From assembly GCA_021442155.1 (NCBI GenBank), contig CM038215.1:208624982-208688981 (forward strand): 64,000 nt of DNA, in the 5' to 3' direction. Position numbers and translations under genes: made by a program. The notes beneath the pieces were generated by a model that saw only the letters and a program-made list of their open reading frames with translations, was not told the DNA's origin and made no database searches. Shown here in pieces: positions 37,999-50,292 of the stretch; position 1 is the first letter of the stretch, and every line of letters starts with the position of its first letter. Origin of the DNA: Cymbidium sinense. Taxonomy: Eukaryota; Streptophyta; Magnoliopsida; Asparagales; Orchidaceae.

Positions 37999-38310
37999 CT
38001 AATATATCCAAGGCCTACCAAGAAAAGCGGTGAACGAAGTATTCAAATCAATGATATAAAACTTGGCTTCAGTCTTCCAGTCACCTATCTCCAAAAGTAA
38101 CACTATGGAGCCTAAGGACCTCTCACCTTGTTCATTGAATCCTCTCAACATCATCCGGTCTCCTCGGAGTGTGGAGATGTTGATCCTCAAATAAGTAAGG
38201 GTCTTTAGACTCATAATGTTTATCGATGCACCTGGATCGATGAGAACTCTGACAAGTCTAAATCTGCCCATGTCAACTATAATGTAGAGGGGACGGTTGT
38301 GCTCCATGTC
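37999..38310 (-). pseudogene. Aspartic protease (retropepsin) of the Tat-like element
   Basis: Open over 102 codons. Starts MEHNRPLYI, then VRVLIDPGASINIM (active-site block, D-P-G where animal retroviruses have DTG; Tat-type elements often have DPG or DGG), LRGFNEQGERSLGSIVL (flap region) and AFLGRPWIY, the usual closing motif. Acts on the gag-pol polyprotein. The domain itself is uninterrupted, making it one of the best preserved parts of the element, but it is no longer linked in frame to gag or RT. Confidence 0.88.
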
Positions 38311-38604
38311 CCCAAGAAGTAGGTCTTCATCTATGAAGGTGATTCCCTGAGCTTCTCTGGAATAATGTGCCTCCTCTCCAATAGTGGTCAGCTAAGCTAA
38401 GCATATCTCAGGATCAAGGAGAGCCTTGATTAATGATTCTCTCATCTCTTTGGATAAGATAATGGCATCGTATATGCTTAGCTTAGATGGAAACTTTCTT
38501 AGGTAAGAGAGGACATTATAGTCCACCTTGGGTTGATCCTCCATAAGAATATCTAAGGGTGGAGCATCCTGTGGAGGGGTTTCTCGATCCTCTGCACCAA
38601 TGAC

Positions 38605-39075
38605 TTAATTCCCTCTATCTTGAGGTGCATCCCTAGGAAGTAGAACCTTTCCACTACAGAGGTTGACTTTGGTGATCTCTTGTGGCAGGGTAATGGAAGA
38701 TTCTACCTGCACGTTAGGCTCACCTATAACTTCTCCTATGAGGCCCTCAGAATCGAATGATTCTAATTCCATCTCAAGAGGCAAACTTGTAGTATTTAAA
38801 GAAGGAAGGTCTAACTCTAAATCAGAAAGAGGAAGATTAGAGTTGTTATAATTGTTGTTTAGACTTGAAGAGTTTTCATTAGGAGTGGATTTAGATAACC
38901 CATCAGAAGTGATACAGATATAATTCAAGATATCTTTATTCTTCAATTTCTTGGATTTGATAGGAGGTACATAGTAGAAATTAAGTAAAGTCAGTGGGGT
39001 GAAGGATTTGATGCCCTCATTTGCTGTTACAAGATGTTTATTAGAAGAAGAGCTAGCTGAAGAAGAGATAGTCAC
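38605..39075 (-). pseudogene. Gag-protease linker, Ser/Asn/Leu-rich
   Basis: The longest open block of the element, 156 codons. It is Ser-rich at the start (SSSASSSSNKH), then acidic and Leu-rich (LPLSDLELDLPSLN), with no recognised fold. It lies between the gag knuckle and protease. Function unknown; in related elements this stretch is variable in sequence and length. Confidence 0.5.
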
Positions 39076-39189
39076 TGATGTAGTAGCTGCAACAATAGAC
39101 TGGAGGCTGGACTTGGTCGATGGTTACACTACTTGGCTATCCCGAGCTAGCATAGCTGCTGCTGCTGAGCTCCCCCTTTCCCTGAGTTG

Positions 39190-39830
39190 GCTCTAGCAAC
39201 TTGTAAACCTTCCTTGATGTTGGAGGTTTGAGCTAGCTCAGGCACCTGCAAGGAAAGTTTCTTGCTTTTTGATACAATTTTCTTAGAGGTATGTGATAAG
39301 GAGATATCTCAACCTTCTTTGGTTTTGGAAGGATCACAAGTATTTTCAACGATTACCCTAATGGAACTGGATGGTTGTCCACAAGGTATTCCTTTGGGAT
39401 AACTATTGCACCGGTCTTGAAGCTATGTCCAAGCTAATCCTTGAATGTGAAGCAATCTTCCAAAACATGACCTAGCATACGGTGGTAGGGGAAAAGTTAG
39501 GATCATTACTTTTGCCCACTTCCTCTTGTCTCCTAGGTTTGGGTTGCTAAAAACTAGGATTCTTTAAGAGATTCTTAAAGATCTTCCTGATTACCTCCCT
39601 CTTAAATGAATAAGGCTTATTAAATTTATCCAAAATAGTAGGTGGACCGTATCAACCTAGCGGGGGGTATGTGTACTACTGCTACTGATGATGTGGCTGA
39701 GGAGGAGGTGGTGTAGGCTATGGAGGTTGTTGTGGCTGCCGATAGGGCTGCCTCTTATGGTGGTAGAGGAGGTGGAAGTGACAGCTGTGGAGCACTAGGT
39801 CTCTCAAATTTCTCTGGCTTTCCCCTTATC
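39190..39830 (-). pseudogene. Gag C-terminal part with zinc-knuckle-like block
   Basis: On the minus strand a Pro/Gln/Tyr/His-rich stretch (about 39,800-39,660) is followed by YHRMLGHVLEDCFTFKD (near 39,475-39,425). In Tat-lineage Gag the usual form is C-FH--GH-TEDC--FKDL, so the block is a worn knuckle with the first Cys gone or shifted. It would bind RNA. Frameshifts separate it from the main Gag domain. Confidence 0.6.
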
Positions 39831-40011
39831 TACATATCACTTTGAGCTTCTTCTCAAAAGCTTTTTCTGCTTTGTTGATTGGTCTAGAAAATTTATTTGG
39901 CTTGTAAGGTGGCCGCCTGTTGATTAATTTTTCAAATGTTTTGATGGTAAAACCTTTGAGCATGAAGGTGACAGGGCCATGGATATTCTTAAGCAGAATC
40001 TCAATGACATG

Positions 40012-40455
40012 CTATTCAGACAACTGTGCTTTATATTTCATACTCAAATTACACCATCTGAGAATGTAATCAATGAAAGACTCATTAGGGTTTTGTTGAG
40101 CCACAACGAGATCGCCTACAATCACCCTTTGTTGAGCTCCATCAAAGAAGAGTTGCTCCAACTTAGCAAAAGTCTTCACTAAACTATTAGGAAGTTCAGT
40201 GTACCAATCAAAAGTTATGCTTACTAAGCTACTGATAAAGAGATGGAAGAGTAAAGCATCACTGCCACTAGCATTGCAATAACTGGCTCTGAAGTGTGCA
40301 ATATGCTGCCTTGGGTTCCCACTGCCATCAAATCTCTTGAAAGAAAGAGGCATGAAACCTTTAGGATATTGGATGACATTGAATTCCTCCGGATAGGATC
40401 TACCCACCATTGGAAGTAATGACCCTCCTCGGGCTTGAGCCAACACTTCTTTCAC
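40012..40455 (-). pseudogene. Gag capsid domain (retrotransposon gag family)
   Basis: 147 open codons with the pattern of plant Ty3/gypsy Gag: YPEEFNVIQYPKGF, FKRFDGSGNPRQHIAHFRA, LFHLFISSLVSITFDWYTEL (the A-DWY-L motif), then FIDYILRWCNLSMKYKAQLSE. This domain forms the virus-like particle shell. The FDGSGNPRQHIAHF block is typical of Tat-type Gag. The open block ends at 40,012 with a stop; the upstream part to about 40,900 is worn. Confidence 0.88.
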
Positions 40456-42448
40456 CTACTGTTCAACCATGCTTTTGATATCATTTTCCTGTATGGAGTT
40501 ACTATCCACTACCTTCCTATATATACTGGTGCTTCCCTATTCTAGTGGAGGTAAAGTCTTGGCTAGATCCAAGACATGCACCAAATCTGACTGACTGTCT
40601 CAACAATAGTAGGATGGATTGTCGTTGCTTGTTTTTGAAGTTCTAAGACTACTGCTAACAAGTCCTCAAGATGCTTCCCTATCCTATCTATTTGATCATC
40701 TTTCTGCTTATTTCCTGAAGGAGGTGTTGGGTTAGGTAGGCTGTGTCTTCCTACTCGGCCTCAGCACCTTCCATAGTCTGCTGCTCACAGAGGAGAGAAC
40801 CCCTGGTATCTACCATGTGTACCCCCGATGAATCCTCTAACAATTCATCTTCATTCAGATCAAAGCTGACCATTTCATCCTCTAAATCAGACCAGACATA
40901 TCCTTACATTTCCTCCTTCTCCACTAGATACTGAGCTATTATGTCATCTAAGGATCAGTTTGACTGAACAGGCATGAAAGAACGGGTCTGACTGGTAGTG
41001 GGATCACTATCATGCACAGGAAAACACCTAACCTCTGATGTTGTTGGCGAGCTGATCTTGTGAGGACTACACTCACTAGAGGAAAGGTACTTCTGACTGC
41101 TTCTGGATCTAGGCTGAGTAGCACTCCTAGGAGGATCTATAGCAATAGGGGTGACTGCACTGTCTCCTCCTCCCTCAACTACTACAACAATCTATATATC
41201 CTACTGCAGTGGTGGTGGTGATGGGACGACTATGATTCCTTAAGAGCACCATTCCTTCTTTAACACTACTTAGGCAGAAGGTCGAGCAGGAGAGCTCGGC
41301 CTCACCACAGTATGTGGTGTAGATGGGACAGGATCTCTAGGCCATAATCAGATCTCCAACGGGGTTCTCTTCTCCCCCGATGCGGCTTTCATGGCCTTGA
41401 ATGGAACAGTAGATGCTGAGACATGTATAGGAGATGGTGGACGGGGACAAGTGTGGCATGGTGGAGGTACCACTGACTCTCTTAGGATAGAAGCTCCTCT
41501 CCTATGATGTGTGGTCATCGTGAGTAAGATACTATCTGTATGGTTAGCGCGGGTAGCGGGTTGATCTGGAAAATCCACAAGTGTGGAAGCCACTGACTGT
41601 CGGTTGTACCACCAGTGCTCTCACATAGTAACATGAACTAATGTACGGGCTTCTCTTGCCCTCTCCTGCCTAAGGTGCCTGCCAATGCTGTTGAGAATGA
41701 TAAATCTCAAATCAACAGACTCGGATCGTCAGATCACCTACGGCATTGATCAAGGAGGCGCATGATACTCCTCTCACTAACAGGTGCTTAAAATTGAATC
41801 GTTGGCAAAAGTGAAGCAGAAATCCTTCTAGCATACTCTCTCTAGATCCAGATAGAAGGTGAAAATTATTTTTTGTAACCAGCGAGGAAACCATCTTGGG
41901 AAACTCCTCTACAATAGATTGAGTAGCTGCCTCCAACTCTCTAACAATGTGAGTGTAGTACAACTTTATTATGAGATTCTTATTTCTTTGCTTGGTTTGG
42001 GTAGGTAGAGTCAGACCCAAAGAAAGCAGAGGAGATAATCCCAGGATCGGGGAGCCTTCCCTTGGGGTGCTAGTGAGTGGGTGCTAGCCTAACTGGGATA
42101 GCATGGGGAACAACCGGGCGATACTACTATGAATCCACCTTCCTCTTGATGGGATCTCTAAATCGGATGGCATGTTAATGATGGCTTCACGTCATGCTCC
42201 TCTGCTATCGTGAGAGGGGTGCCCTCACATGTAATCCTAGCCCCCTCACCCAAAGTGGATGAGGTGGGCATAGTGAGATCATGGAAGGCTGGCCTGATCT
42301 AGGGCCAAATCCATCCCATGAGAAAATGTGAAACATACTTATGCGCTGCCATTTCAATCAACTGAAACTGAAACTAACATTGACTGAAAGTCTGCAATAT
42401 TGAAAAAAAACTTGAATCAAATTTCTATTTTGTTGATTTTTTTAATTT
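40456..42448 (-). other. Pre-gag region with two unrecognised open blocks
   Basis: Minus-strand open blocks of 102 codons (42,020-41,712, MGLTLPTQTKQRNKN...) and 81 codons (41,593-41,348, Pro/Thr/His-rich) lie between leader and Gag. Neither shows a domain I recognise. Ogre elements carry an extra ORF upstream of gag, and this is the right place for one, but I see no shared motif, so it is only positional inference. They may also be the N-terminal extension of Gag broken by stops. No other feature was seen in this interval. Confidence 0.35.
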
Positions 42449-44885
42449 GAACCCACACTCAACATCTTGAAAGTGTTAAGTTAGGCTCAAATGGATTTAG
42501 AAAAGATTTTGAGATTTGATTAGAAAGAGGAATTTTTGAATGTAGAATCCACTTTTAACAAACTTAGGTATGTTAAAAATGGCTTTAAATATTTTAGAAG
42601 AGATGCTTCCATAGGTTCATGTTTGAATTTTTATTTTTGATTTTGAGGACCCTTTATTTAACAAATTTGTATGTTAAAGTAAAGGGTCAATTGATTTTAT
42701 TTTTGAATTGTGATTTTTGGAATTCACTCATTTATCAAATTTGGGTATGTAAAGTGACGTGTTTGAAAAAAATTTCTTATTTTTCTTTGTTTTCTTTATT
42801 TTGTGAATCATTTGTGATTTGAAAATGGAATCCTCATTTAGCAATTTTAAGTATGCTAAATGAGGAATCCAGGTGTGTTTTATTTTTTTGAATTTTTTTG
42901 AAAATAGGATCTTTAGCAAATTTGAGTATGCTAAGAAAATCCTAATGTGTTTCTTTTTATTTTTATTTTATTTTGAAAATAGGATTCTTAGCAAATTTGG
43001 GTATGCTAAGGAAATCCTAATGTGTTTCTTTTGTTTTGGATTTGATTTTGAAAGTAGGATTCTTAGCAAATTTGGGTATGCTAAGGAAATCCTAATGTGT
43101 TTCTTTTTGTTTTGGATTTTGTTTTGAAAATGGAGACTTCACTTTAGCAAATGTGTTATGCTAAAATGAAGTTTCAATGTGTTTTGAATTTTGTGAAATG
43201 GAGATTTCACTTAGAAAATTTGAGTATGCTAAATGAAATTCTAAAAATGTGTTGTAAATTTTGTTTTGAAAATGGAGACTTCACTTTAGCCAATGTGGTA
43301 TGCTAAAATGAAGTTCCATATGTGTTTTGAATTTTATGAAATGGAGATTTCACTTAACAAATTTGAGTATGCTAAATGAAATTCCAAAAATATGTTGTAA
43401 ATTTTGTTTTTGAAAATGGAGACTTCACTTTAGCAAATGTGGTATGCTAAAATGAAGTTTTAAGGTGTTTTGAAAATTTTGTTTTGAAAATGGAGATTTC
43501 ATTTTTAGAAAATGTGGTATGCTAAAATGAAGTTCCAAATGTGTTTTGAATTTTGTGAAATGGAGATTTCACTTAGCAAATTTGAGTATGATAAATGAAA
43601 TTCCAAAAAATGTGTTTCAAATTTTGTTTTTGAAAATGGAGACTTCACTTTAGTGAATGTGGTATGCTAAAAATGAAGTTCCAAATGTGTTTTGAAAATA
43701 TTTGTGTTTTGTTGACTTTGAAAAGAGAGATTTTCATTTAACAAATTTGGGTATGTAACATGGAAAGAAATTTTTGAAAGAGAAAATCCCAACCTAATCA
43801 TATATGGAATATGTTAAGTGGGGTTTCAAAATAGTGTTATTTTATTTGGAAATGAAATCTTCATTCAATAAATTTGGGTATATTGAATGGAGAGGTTCAT
43901 ATGTGCTTTTTGAAAGTTTATTTTTGATTTTGATTGAAAATGAAACACCCATTCAATAAATGTGGGTATATTGAATGAAGAGGTTTCTTATGTGCTTTTT
44001 GAAAATTGAATTTTGATTTTCATTGTAGATGAAACCTCCATTTAATAAATGTGAGTATATTGAATGGAGAGGTTTCATATGTGCTTTTTTTTTGAAAATT
44101 GATTTATGATTTTGATTGGAAATGAAATCTCCATTCAGTAAATATGGGTATATTGAATGTAGAGGTTACATATGTACTTTTTAAAAATTGATTTTTGACT
44201 TTGATTGGAGATGAAACCTCCATTCAATAAATGTGGGTATATTGAATGGAGAGGTTTCATATGTTCTTTTTAAAAATTGATTTTTGATTTTGATTGGAAA
44301 TGAAACCTCCATTCAATAAATGTGGGTATATTGAATGGAGAGGTTTCATATGTGCTTTTTGGAAATTGATTTTTGATTTTGATTGGAAACAAAACCTCCA
44401 TTCAATAAATGTGGGTATATTGAATGGAGAGATTTCATATGTGCTTTTTTTTGAGAAGGTGAAAATTCCAACCTAAAACATGTGGAAAATGTTGAGTGGA
44501 ATTTCAAAGTTGTGATTTTGCTTGAAGATGTAACATCCATCCAACATAATTATATTTATTGAATGACAGGGTACATCTTTAAATTTTGTGCTTTTTGAAA
44601 ACATGATTGTTGGTTTTATTTTTGGAAAGATCCTACATGTAACAATTATGAAAATTATTAGATGTAGTGCAAATATTTTATTAAGTGTATTTTGAAAAAG
44701 TGATTTTGAAAACCAAGAATTTTTTGAAGGATTTATTTTGTATTTATTTTTGGAATGAACCTTTCCTTACCATAGAAATGGTAAGGAGGAAGTCTTTGAT
44801 CATTTTCATTTTATTAAATTTTTATTTTCACCCATTGGAGAACCAATGGGGTTTTAAGACCAACACGGGGTGAGGTCCTAAAACC
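42449..44885 (-). repeat. Leader array of about thirty stem-loops
   Basis: Between primer-binding site and pre-gag region, almost the whole leader consists of stem-loops about 35-46 bases long, spaced every 40-95 bases. Minus-strand loop consensus TACC(C)A-ATT. Subfamilies: single early forms (42,549-42,582; 42,648-42,688; 42,827-42,870, a 17-bp near-perfect stem); TTAGCA stems with GGATT arms (42,907-43,092, three); ACTTCACTTTAGCA and ATTTCACTTAGCA stems alternating (43,136-43,679, eight); CTCCATTCAATA stems (43,854-44,436, seven, period about 88-90); then unique ones (44,461-44,505; 44,633-44,667; 44,761-44,792; 44,830-44,852, a clean 9-bp stem; 44,850-44,885). Spacers are T-rich on plus (TGTGTTTTGAATTTTG-like). 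No reading frame of note on the coding strand. Confidence 0.85.
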
Positions 44886-45031
44886 TAAAGGATGTTGGCT
44901 AGCTTAGCTTAAGGATGAAATAAACTAAGTGCCAATGAAAAAAAAAGACAGTCTCGGACTTATATGAAGTACAAATCCACTATCGATACTCGGAGACAAT
45001 GATCATTTATCAAAGATGGAGAGAGGAATCT

Positions 45032-45049
45032 TCCCTAGCGGAGTTGCCA
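45032..45049 (-). other. Primer-binding site (tRNA-Arg type)
   Basis: Minus strand TGGCAACTCCGCTAGGGA, 8 bases from the end of the 5' LTR. From memory, Tat/Ogre elements use a near-identical site (TGGCGACTCCGCTGGGGA) complementary to a tRNA-Arg 3' end; the two differences here (G to A) look like C-to-T decay on the other strand. It sets the element's orientation and LTR boundary. Confidence 0.8.
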
Positions 45050-46614
45050 GAAAAATTTGTGGTGAAACTTTTTATATTTTATGTATTCCTACCTTCATCT
45101 ATCACCCCTTTTGGAAAAGAGGATAAATGAAAACAAAAATATATAAAACACCTTATTGGGACACCACATAGATTCACATATATTCTTATTAGGGTGATTA
45201 AGTACGACATTGAGGAGAGATGTACTATCTCAAAAGATAAAAGTCACCACCCTACAATAAATCTAATCACCTCAATAAGGACTCCTAAGGATTATGGGTC
45301 TCTGGAATGTACTGGAGATTCTTCCCCTACTTTATATGGAAAAGTAAAGTAGGGTTTATTTTAAATCAAGTTCGTTAAGTTCCATACAGGGGCAAGCCCT
45401 TAGAGTTAATTACATCCGAAGGAATAAAATTCCTTAGAAATACTCTCAATTAACATAAATGATCATTGTCTCCAAAGATTTCAAAAGGTAGGACTATCAA
45501 TCGATTGGTTTATTTTTAAAAAAGTCAAGTGGGGTCGATCAAGATGAGAGAGTTCTTATCAAAGTCAAATGAAGATAAGTAGAGGATGCTTATGATACTA
45601 GGAAGCCTAGTAAGCACCGTAAACTATCCTATGGTTAGGCTTTATATTTTTGAAATTGAATTAATTTATTTGAGTTGAATTTTTATTAGAAATCTAAGGC
45701 TTACAATTCCATGATACAAGGTCATGGAAATGCCTAAGAAGTGAGGATTTATGCTTGTAGCCCGTAAAGAAAAGTAGCAACCTCTGAACCTAATCTAGAG
45801 AGCTTTGGTAAGGGCCAAAAGCACGACCTAAATCTAAGGTGAAAATGGGTATTTGGTTTACCTCCATAAGAGAAGATAAATCACCCGACTGTTTGACTTA
45901 CAACCGCCTAGGGGTGGCTGCCAACTAACTCCTCCTATGATTTTAAAACATGCAGGCAAGTCAAATGTTTTTGCAAGATAACTATGTTGTTATTTATTTC
46001 GGAAGAGACTAAGTCCTTAAACACACTCCTTAAGAGATTACATCATGTAGGGCACGATTTAATGACTTAAATCTAATGCAAATTTTGTTACATTTTACTT
46101 TCATTTTAGACAATCAATTTAAAATGGGATTTAGGATTCATATTCCCAATGCATGAGAAATTAGATTATGGGCCAAAATCAGCAAGATAAAGAGGTGTGT
46201 TTTCACCATGGCTCTCAAAGGTCAAGCCAAGTTCTTTGGCAAATGTGGAAGCCCTCCAATCAAGAGTGAAATAATATGCTTTTTATGCATGATGTGAGAA
46301 AAGTGATACAACATCCAACTAAGGGGTTGCTAATTCTTTTATCTTGATTTATAGCCTAAGCTTTAGATGAGGTTATGAGTTATTTTATTTTTAGTTTGAA
46401 TTGATTAGTTGGATAGAAAATTTAATTTTCTAAGAGCCTAATCGTCATCCAGGCCATACATCAAAGCAAGGAATAAACTAGGAAAAGTTGTCATCTTAAT
46501 GTACAAGCTAAATAAACATCAATCAATTTATAAAGCTAGTGCAAAAGAATAAGAGACTATTTATGGTCAGGCTCTACTGTACAAACCCAAAAATAAATTG
46601 GGTAGCCGAGCTCT

Positions 46615-46628
46615 ACCCTTATACAACC
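46615..46628 (-). promoter_or_regulatory. Candidate TATA box of LTR D
   Basis: Minus strand GTTGTATAAGGGTAGAGCTC lies at about 46,627-46,608, followed by GGCTACCCAATTTA. The same words are kept in B (53,440-53,475) and E (62,322-62,355) despite drift around them, making this the best promoter-core candidate; transcription would then run toward the leader. Confidence 0.5.
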
Positions 46629-46902
46629 CAGATTATAAATGAATAAATTGCAATCAAGAAGGAATTCATTGTTATGGGGGTCTTCTTTCTTCTTTCTTAT
46701 TTCTTATTTTGGTTGGTTGGAATATAGTTGCTCGAAAGACTTCACATGGGACTAAAGACATAGTCTTATGACCAATGTTCATCCTAATACCCCATAGCAT
46801 TCATTCCAAAATCCTTATTACAAAATTACATGAAAAGCGAAAAGTAAATCTAACTAACACCTACAAACAGAGATTAGCTAAGCAAACCATACAATCCCAA
46901 GC

Positions 46903-46905
<3 letters not shown>

Positions 46906-46943
<38 letters not shown>
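46906..46943. repeat. (TA)n microsatellite in LTR D
   Basis: Nineteen TA units; the homologous site in C (about 27,586-27,595) and E (61,998-62,010) has only a few, so it expanded in this copy. Confidence 0.95.
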
Positions 46944-46946
<3 letters not shown>

Positions 46947-47029
46947 TGGACTTATCACCCCACACATGGGTAATCAAGTCCACCTGACCTATTTTGGAAT
47001 ATGCTTAGGGGTATAAGCACCTGCACAGT

Positions 47030-48040
47030 AAAAGAAGTTTTATATTTTTATTATAGTGCCCCTTAAGAATAATCCCCTGCAGAAGACAATGATTAGACTA
47101 AGATTGCCCAACCATTCAGTCGATGCACATACATCCTATCATCCAGACTAAAATATCACATCATAAAATAAAAGCAAACATCAAACCATGCACCACCTTA
47201 ACCTAAAGATATAAGTAGTGGCTTAGCCTAATGTGTGTGTTTTTTAAGGTTTGTGTGGTATGCTTAGCTAGGCTTTAAGGTTAAAATTTTCTAAGTATGA
47301 AAATGTTCAACTTAGAGGATTTGTTTCATGTAAGTGATTTAGTTTCTTTGGTTGATTTTATTTTTGTATTTTGATTTGGTTTGAATGAATCCTACAATTA
47401 ATTACTAAGTTGTAAAGGAAAGAAAAGAGAAGAGAACTTCTCTTTGCTTCCTACCTTAAGTAATTTCTAAGATAGATTCATATTTGATTATTACTTAGTG
47501 AATATTTTATTATGTGTTTTAATTAATACTATAGCAAAAGTAGTTTTATATTTTTTTATTACAACGCCCCTTAAGCACAATCCCCTGCAGAAGATAATGG
47601 CTAGACTAAGATCGCCCTACCATTCAATCTATGCACATACACCCTATCATCCAGACTAAAACATCACATCATAAAATAAAAGAAAACATCAAACCATACA
47701 CCGCCTTAACCTAAAGCTAGAAGTGGAGGCTTAGCCTAATGTGTGTGCTTTTTAAGGTTTGTGTGGTATGCTTAGCTAGGCTTTAAGGTTAAAATTTTCT
47801 AAGTATGAAAATGTTTAACTTAGAGGGTTTGTTTCATGTAAGTGATTTAGTTACTTTGGTTGTTTGTATTTTTATTTGGTTTGAATGAATCCTAAAATTA
47901 ATTACTAAGTTGTAAAGAGAAGAAAATAGAAGAGAACTTCTCTTTCCTCCCTACCATAAGTAATTTCTAAGGTAGATTCATATTTGATTATTGTTTAGTG
48001 AATGTTTTATTATATGTTTTAATTAATCCTAAGTTTAGAT
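47030..48040. repeat. ~500-bp tandem duplication in LTR D
   Basis: Unit 1 about 47,030-47,525 and unit 2 about 47,530-48,040, each starting near AGTTTTATATTTTT-ATTA and passing through CCCCTGCAGAAGA, the TTAGCCTAATGTGTGTG block and the TTGTAAAG-GA-GAAAA block. C has one copy (27,685-28,140). It explains most of the extra length of D. Confidence 0.85.
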
Positions 48041-50061
48041 TTTTCCTGAATAAACCTATTAAAAAAGAAAGACATTTTAAGATTAAGTAAACTGAAATAC
48101 TATTACAAAACACACATCACTTCATTTCTTTTCCAACATGTGTAACATGCATATGGATGAATCTTAAGCATATCTATACATGCAAATGGAGATGTTTAGC
48201 ACACCTTAATGATGACTTCTAAGTGATATTTCTTAAGAAAATTTGGATGCTTTATGATGCATGATTTTCATTAAGTAGAAAAAGAGAGATTCTTTTATCC
48301 ATTTTTCATATGCAAATTTACAAGTATAAAAGACATAAGTGAGTACGGCACCATTATTAGCACCAGGGGTGTAAGGTACAAGACCTACTTAGGGCTACTT
48401 AAAGCCTCACAATTCCGGGATTGTCTAGACTAATACACCACTTTTCTTAAATACATGTGCATGTACAAAAAGAAATGAATGAAAAAAGAAAGATGTAAAA
48501 GTTTATGTTTGTTTGATTTTGGTTTGATTGTTTAATTTATATGTGTGATATGGAATTCATTCTTAAGTCATGACCTAGGAGTGTATCAGAATGGATTTAA
48601 GCAAGTGTTTTGTCCTATTCAAATGGACTATACACTTTGCAAATCCTATAAAATTCTACATTAAGAAAGAGAGGGAGAATCACATAAAACATTTTATATT
48701 CACATGCAAGCTCATAAATAATTATAAGTAGCATATCTTTCAGTTATGATATTTGATTGACAGGTTTTGAAAATAATTTTAGATTTAATAATGATAATAG
48801 CCATTCATATTCTTACTTTATCCAAAACATGTAATTTGACATAAATAGAATATTTCATTTTTAATTTTATTTTTAAAAGGCATGAATGCATGATTTTCAT
48901 ATGACATACACATTTAGTATGCTAAGAAAGAAATAAAGTGATGAAAATAATGTAAATTCATTCACCCTAATTAATTAATAAAGACAATCCTATGGAATAA
49001 GGTTACTTAAAGTAAATCAAATTTAGTTTAAGGAAATTTTGCTTTGTTTTAAGTTTGATTTGAATTTAGGAAATGTGAAGAGGTTTGCTAGTCCTAACCC
49101 ATTTCACACATGTGTAAGTCAATTCAGTTTAATTTTTTAGAACCTCTAAATGAATTTTATGTTTTGATTAGGTTAATGTGTTCATTAAGTTAATTAATTA
49201 CCCCTTACCTACACTACCTTAGCATACTTAACCAATTAATTATGAGCCAATGTATGACATAAAACCACACAAGGAATTTAAATCAACAATGCACCTTAGA
49301 AAGCAAGGGCCTAATGCAATTGGCTCACAATTAGTGATTCATTAGGTTAAAGGGTTTAATTTAAGTACTTTCATAACCCTTCCCACACATGTGGGTTGGA
49401 TTTTGATTTCCTTAAGCTACTTAGTTTATCGAACACCTAAGCACCTACCCATGATGAATTGATTAAGTTATGAAATGTTTTGATTTTGAAAAGTTTGATT
49501 AATTAAGCCATTTAATAAGGTGATTAAGTCATTTAATTAATTTGTATCTTAATCAAATTTTTATCCAAACAAAATAAACTTAGGGAAAAAGATATGGAAA
49601 AGAACCCCTAATCTCATTCCCTAAGTACATTCACTGTTCTAAGGTGATTAGCAAATTTGATTAATGAATTTATCACTATTTAAGAGGTTAATTAATCATT
49701 TAATTGATTAAGAGGGTAGTTAGGAATGACTCAAGCAATTCCCCCAATTAAACTATTAATAAATTCCAAGAAAATTAGGGGAGGCAGAAGTCATCCCCCT
49801 AAATGCACATGAGAAGTTTGGAATTAATCAGTGGAAAAATTAGAGAGTAATTTAGCTAATCACATTCCTAATAAAACCAAAAATTAGAAAATATCACTGT
49901 TCAAAATCAATTAAAATTAATTTTAGATTCCCGTTTGAATTATATTCATAATGCTTTTATTTTATATTTTTCTAATTTTTCTACATTTAGTTATGAATAT
50001 TTGAAGATTCATTGATTAATAATTAATTAAAACACCTAATTATTAACTAATCCTATCGGTG

Positions 50062-50082
50062 CCACGTGGACTACTGACGTGG
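50062..50082. promoter_or_regulatory. G-box and TGACGTGG motif in LTR D
   Basis: CCACGTGG at 50,062-50,069 and TGACGTGG at 50,075-50,082, both ACGT-core sites of plant bZIP factors, within a short GC-rich island (50,055-50,165) that also holds a GCGGCGGCG run. Equivalent G-boxes exist in A2 and E. Functional role inferred. Confidence 0.5.
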
Positions 50083-50259
50083 TGCACGCTTTCCACATGG
50101 CACGATGGGATTGGTCACTTATGTTGTCACATCCTAGTGCCGCGTTAGCGGCGGCGCTATGTGCTTTCTCTCTGGATCATCCGATCAAGGATCAAATTGT
50201 TAATATTGAGCTCGTAGTTCTTAAGGGATTAATCCATGGATCCTATGTGGTTTGATCAT

Positions 50260-50292
50260 GACCGTCCATCCAAAACACACGGATGGACGGTC
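50260..50292. other. Perfect 12-bp stem-loop in LTR D
   Basis: GACCGTCCATCC, 9-base loop, GGATGGACGGTC. C keeps it with one mismatch (30,276-30,308); E keeps a shorter CATCCATCC/GGATGGAT version near 57,763-57,788. It could be a structured element in U3 or a trace of a small palindrome. Confidence 0.65.

Noticed and set aside
42449..44885. CRISPR-like array (palindromic repeats with spacers)
   Set aside because: The DNA is clearly plant nuclear; repeats vary in sequence, spacers are similar to each other and the array sits in a retrotransposon leader.
31230..45057. Two separate elements (LTR pair and gag-pol) rather than one
   Set aside because: The primer-binding site abuts LTR D, pol orientation agrees, the 3' UTR matches that next to LTR A2, and CATAG brackets the whole unit.
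46906..46943. TA repeat as a regulatory or cruciform element
   Set aside because: Expanded only in this LTR copy; ordinary microsatellite growth explains it.
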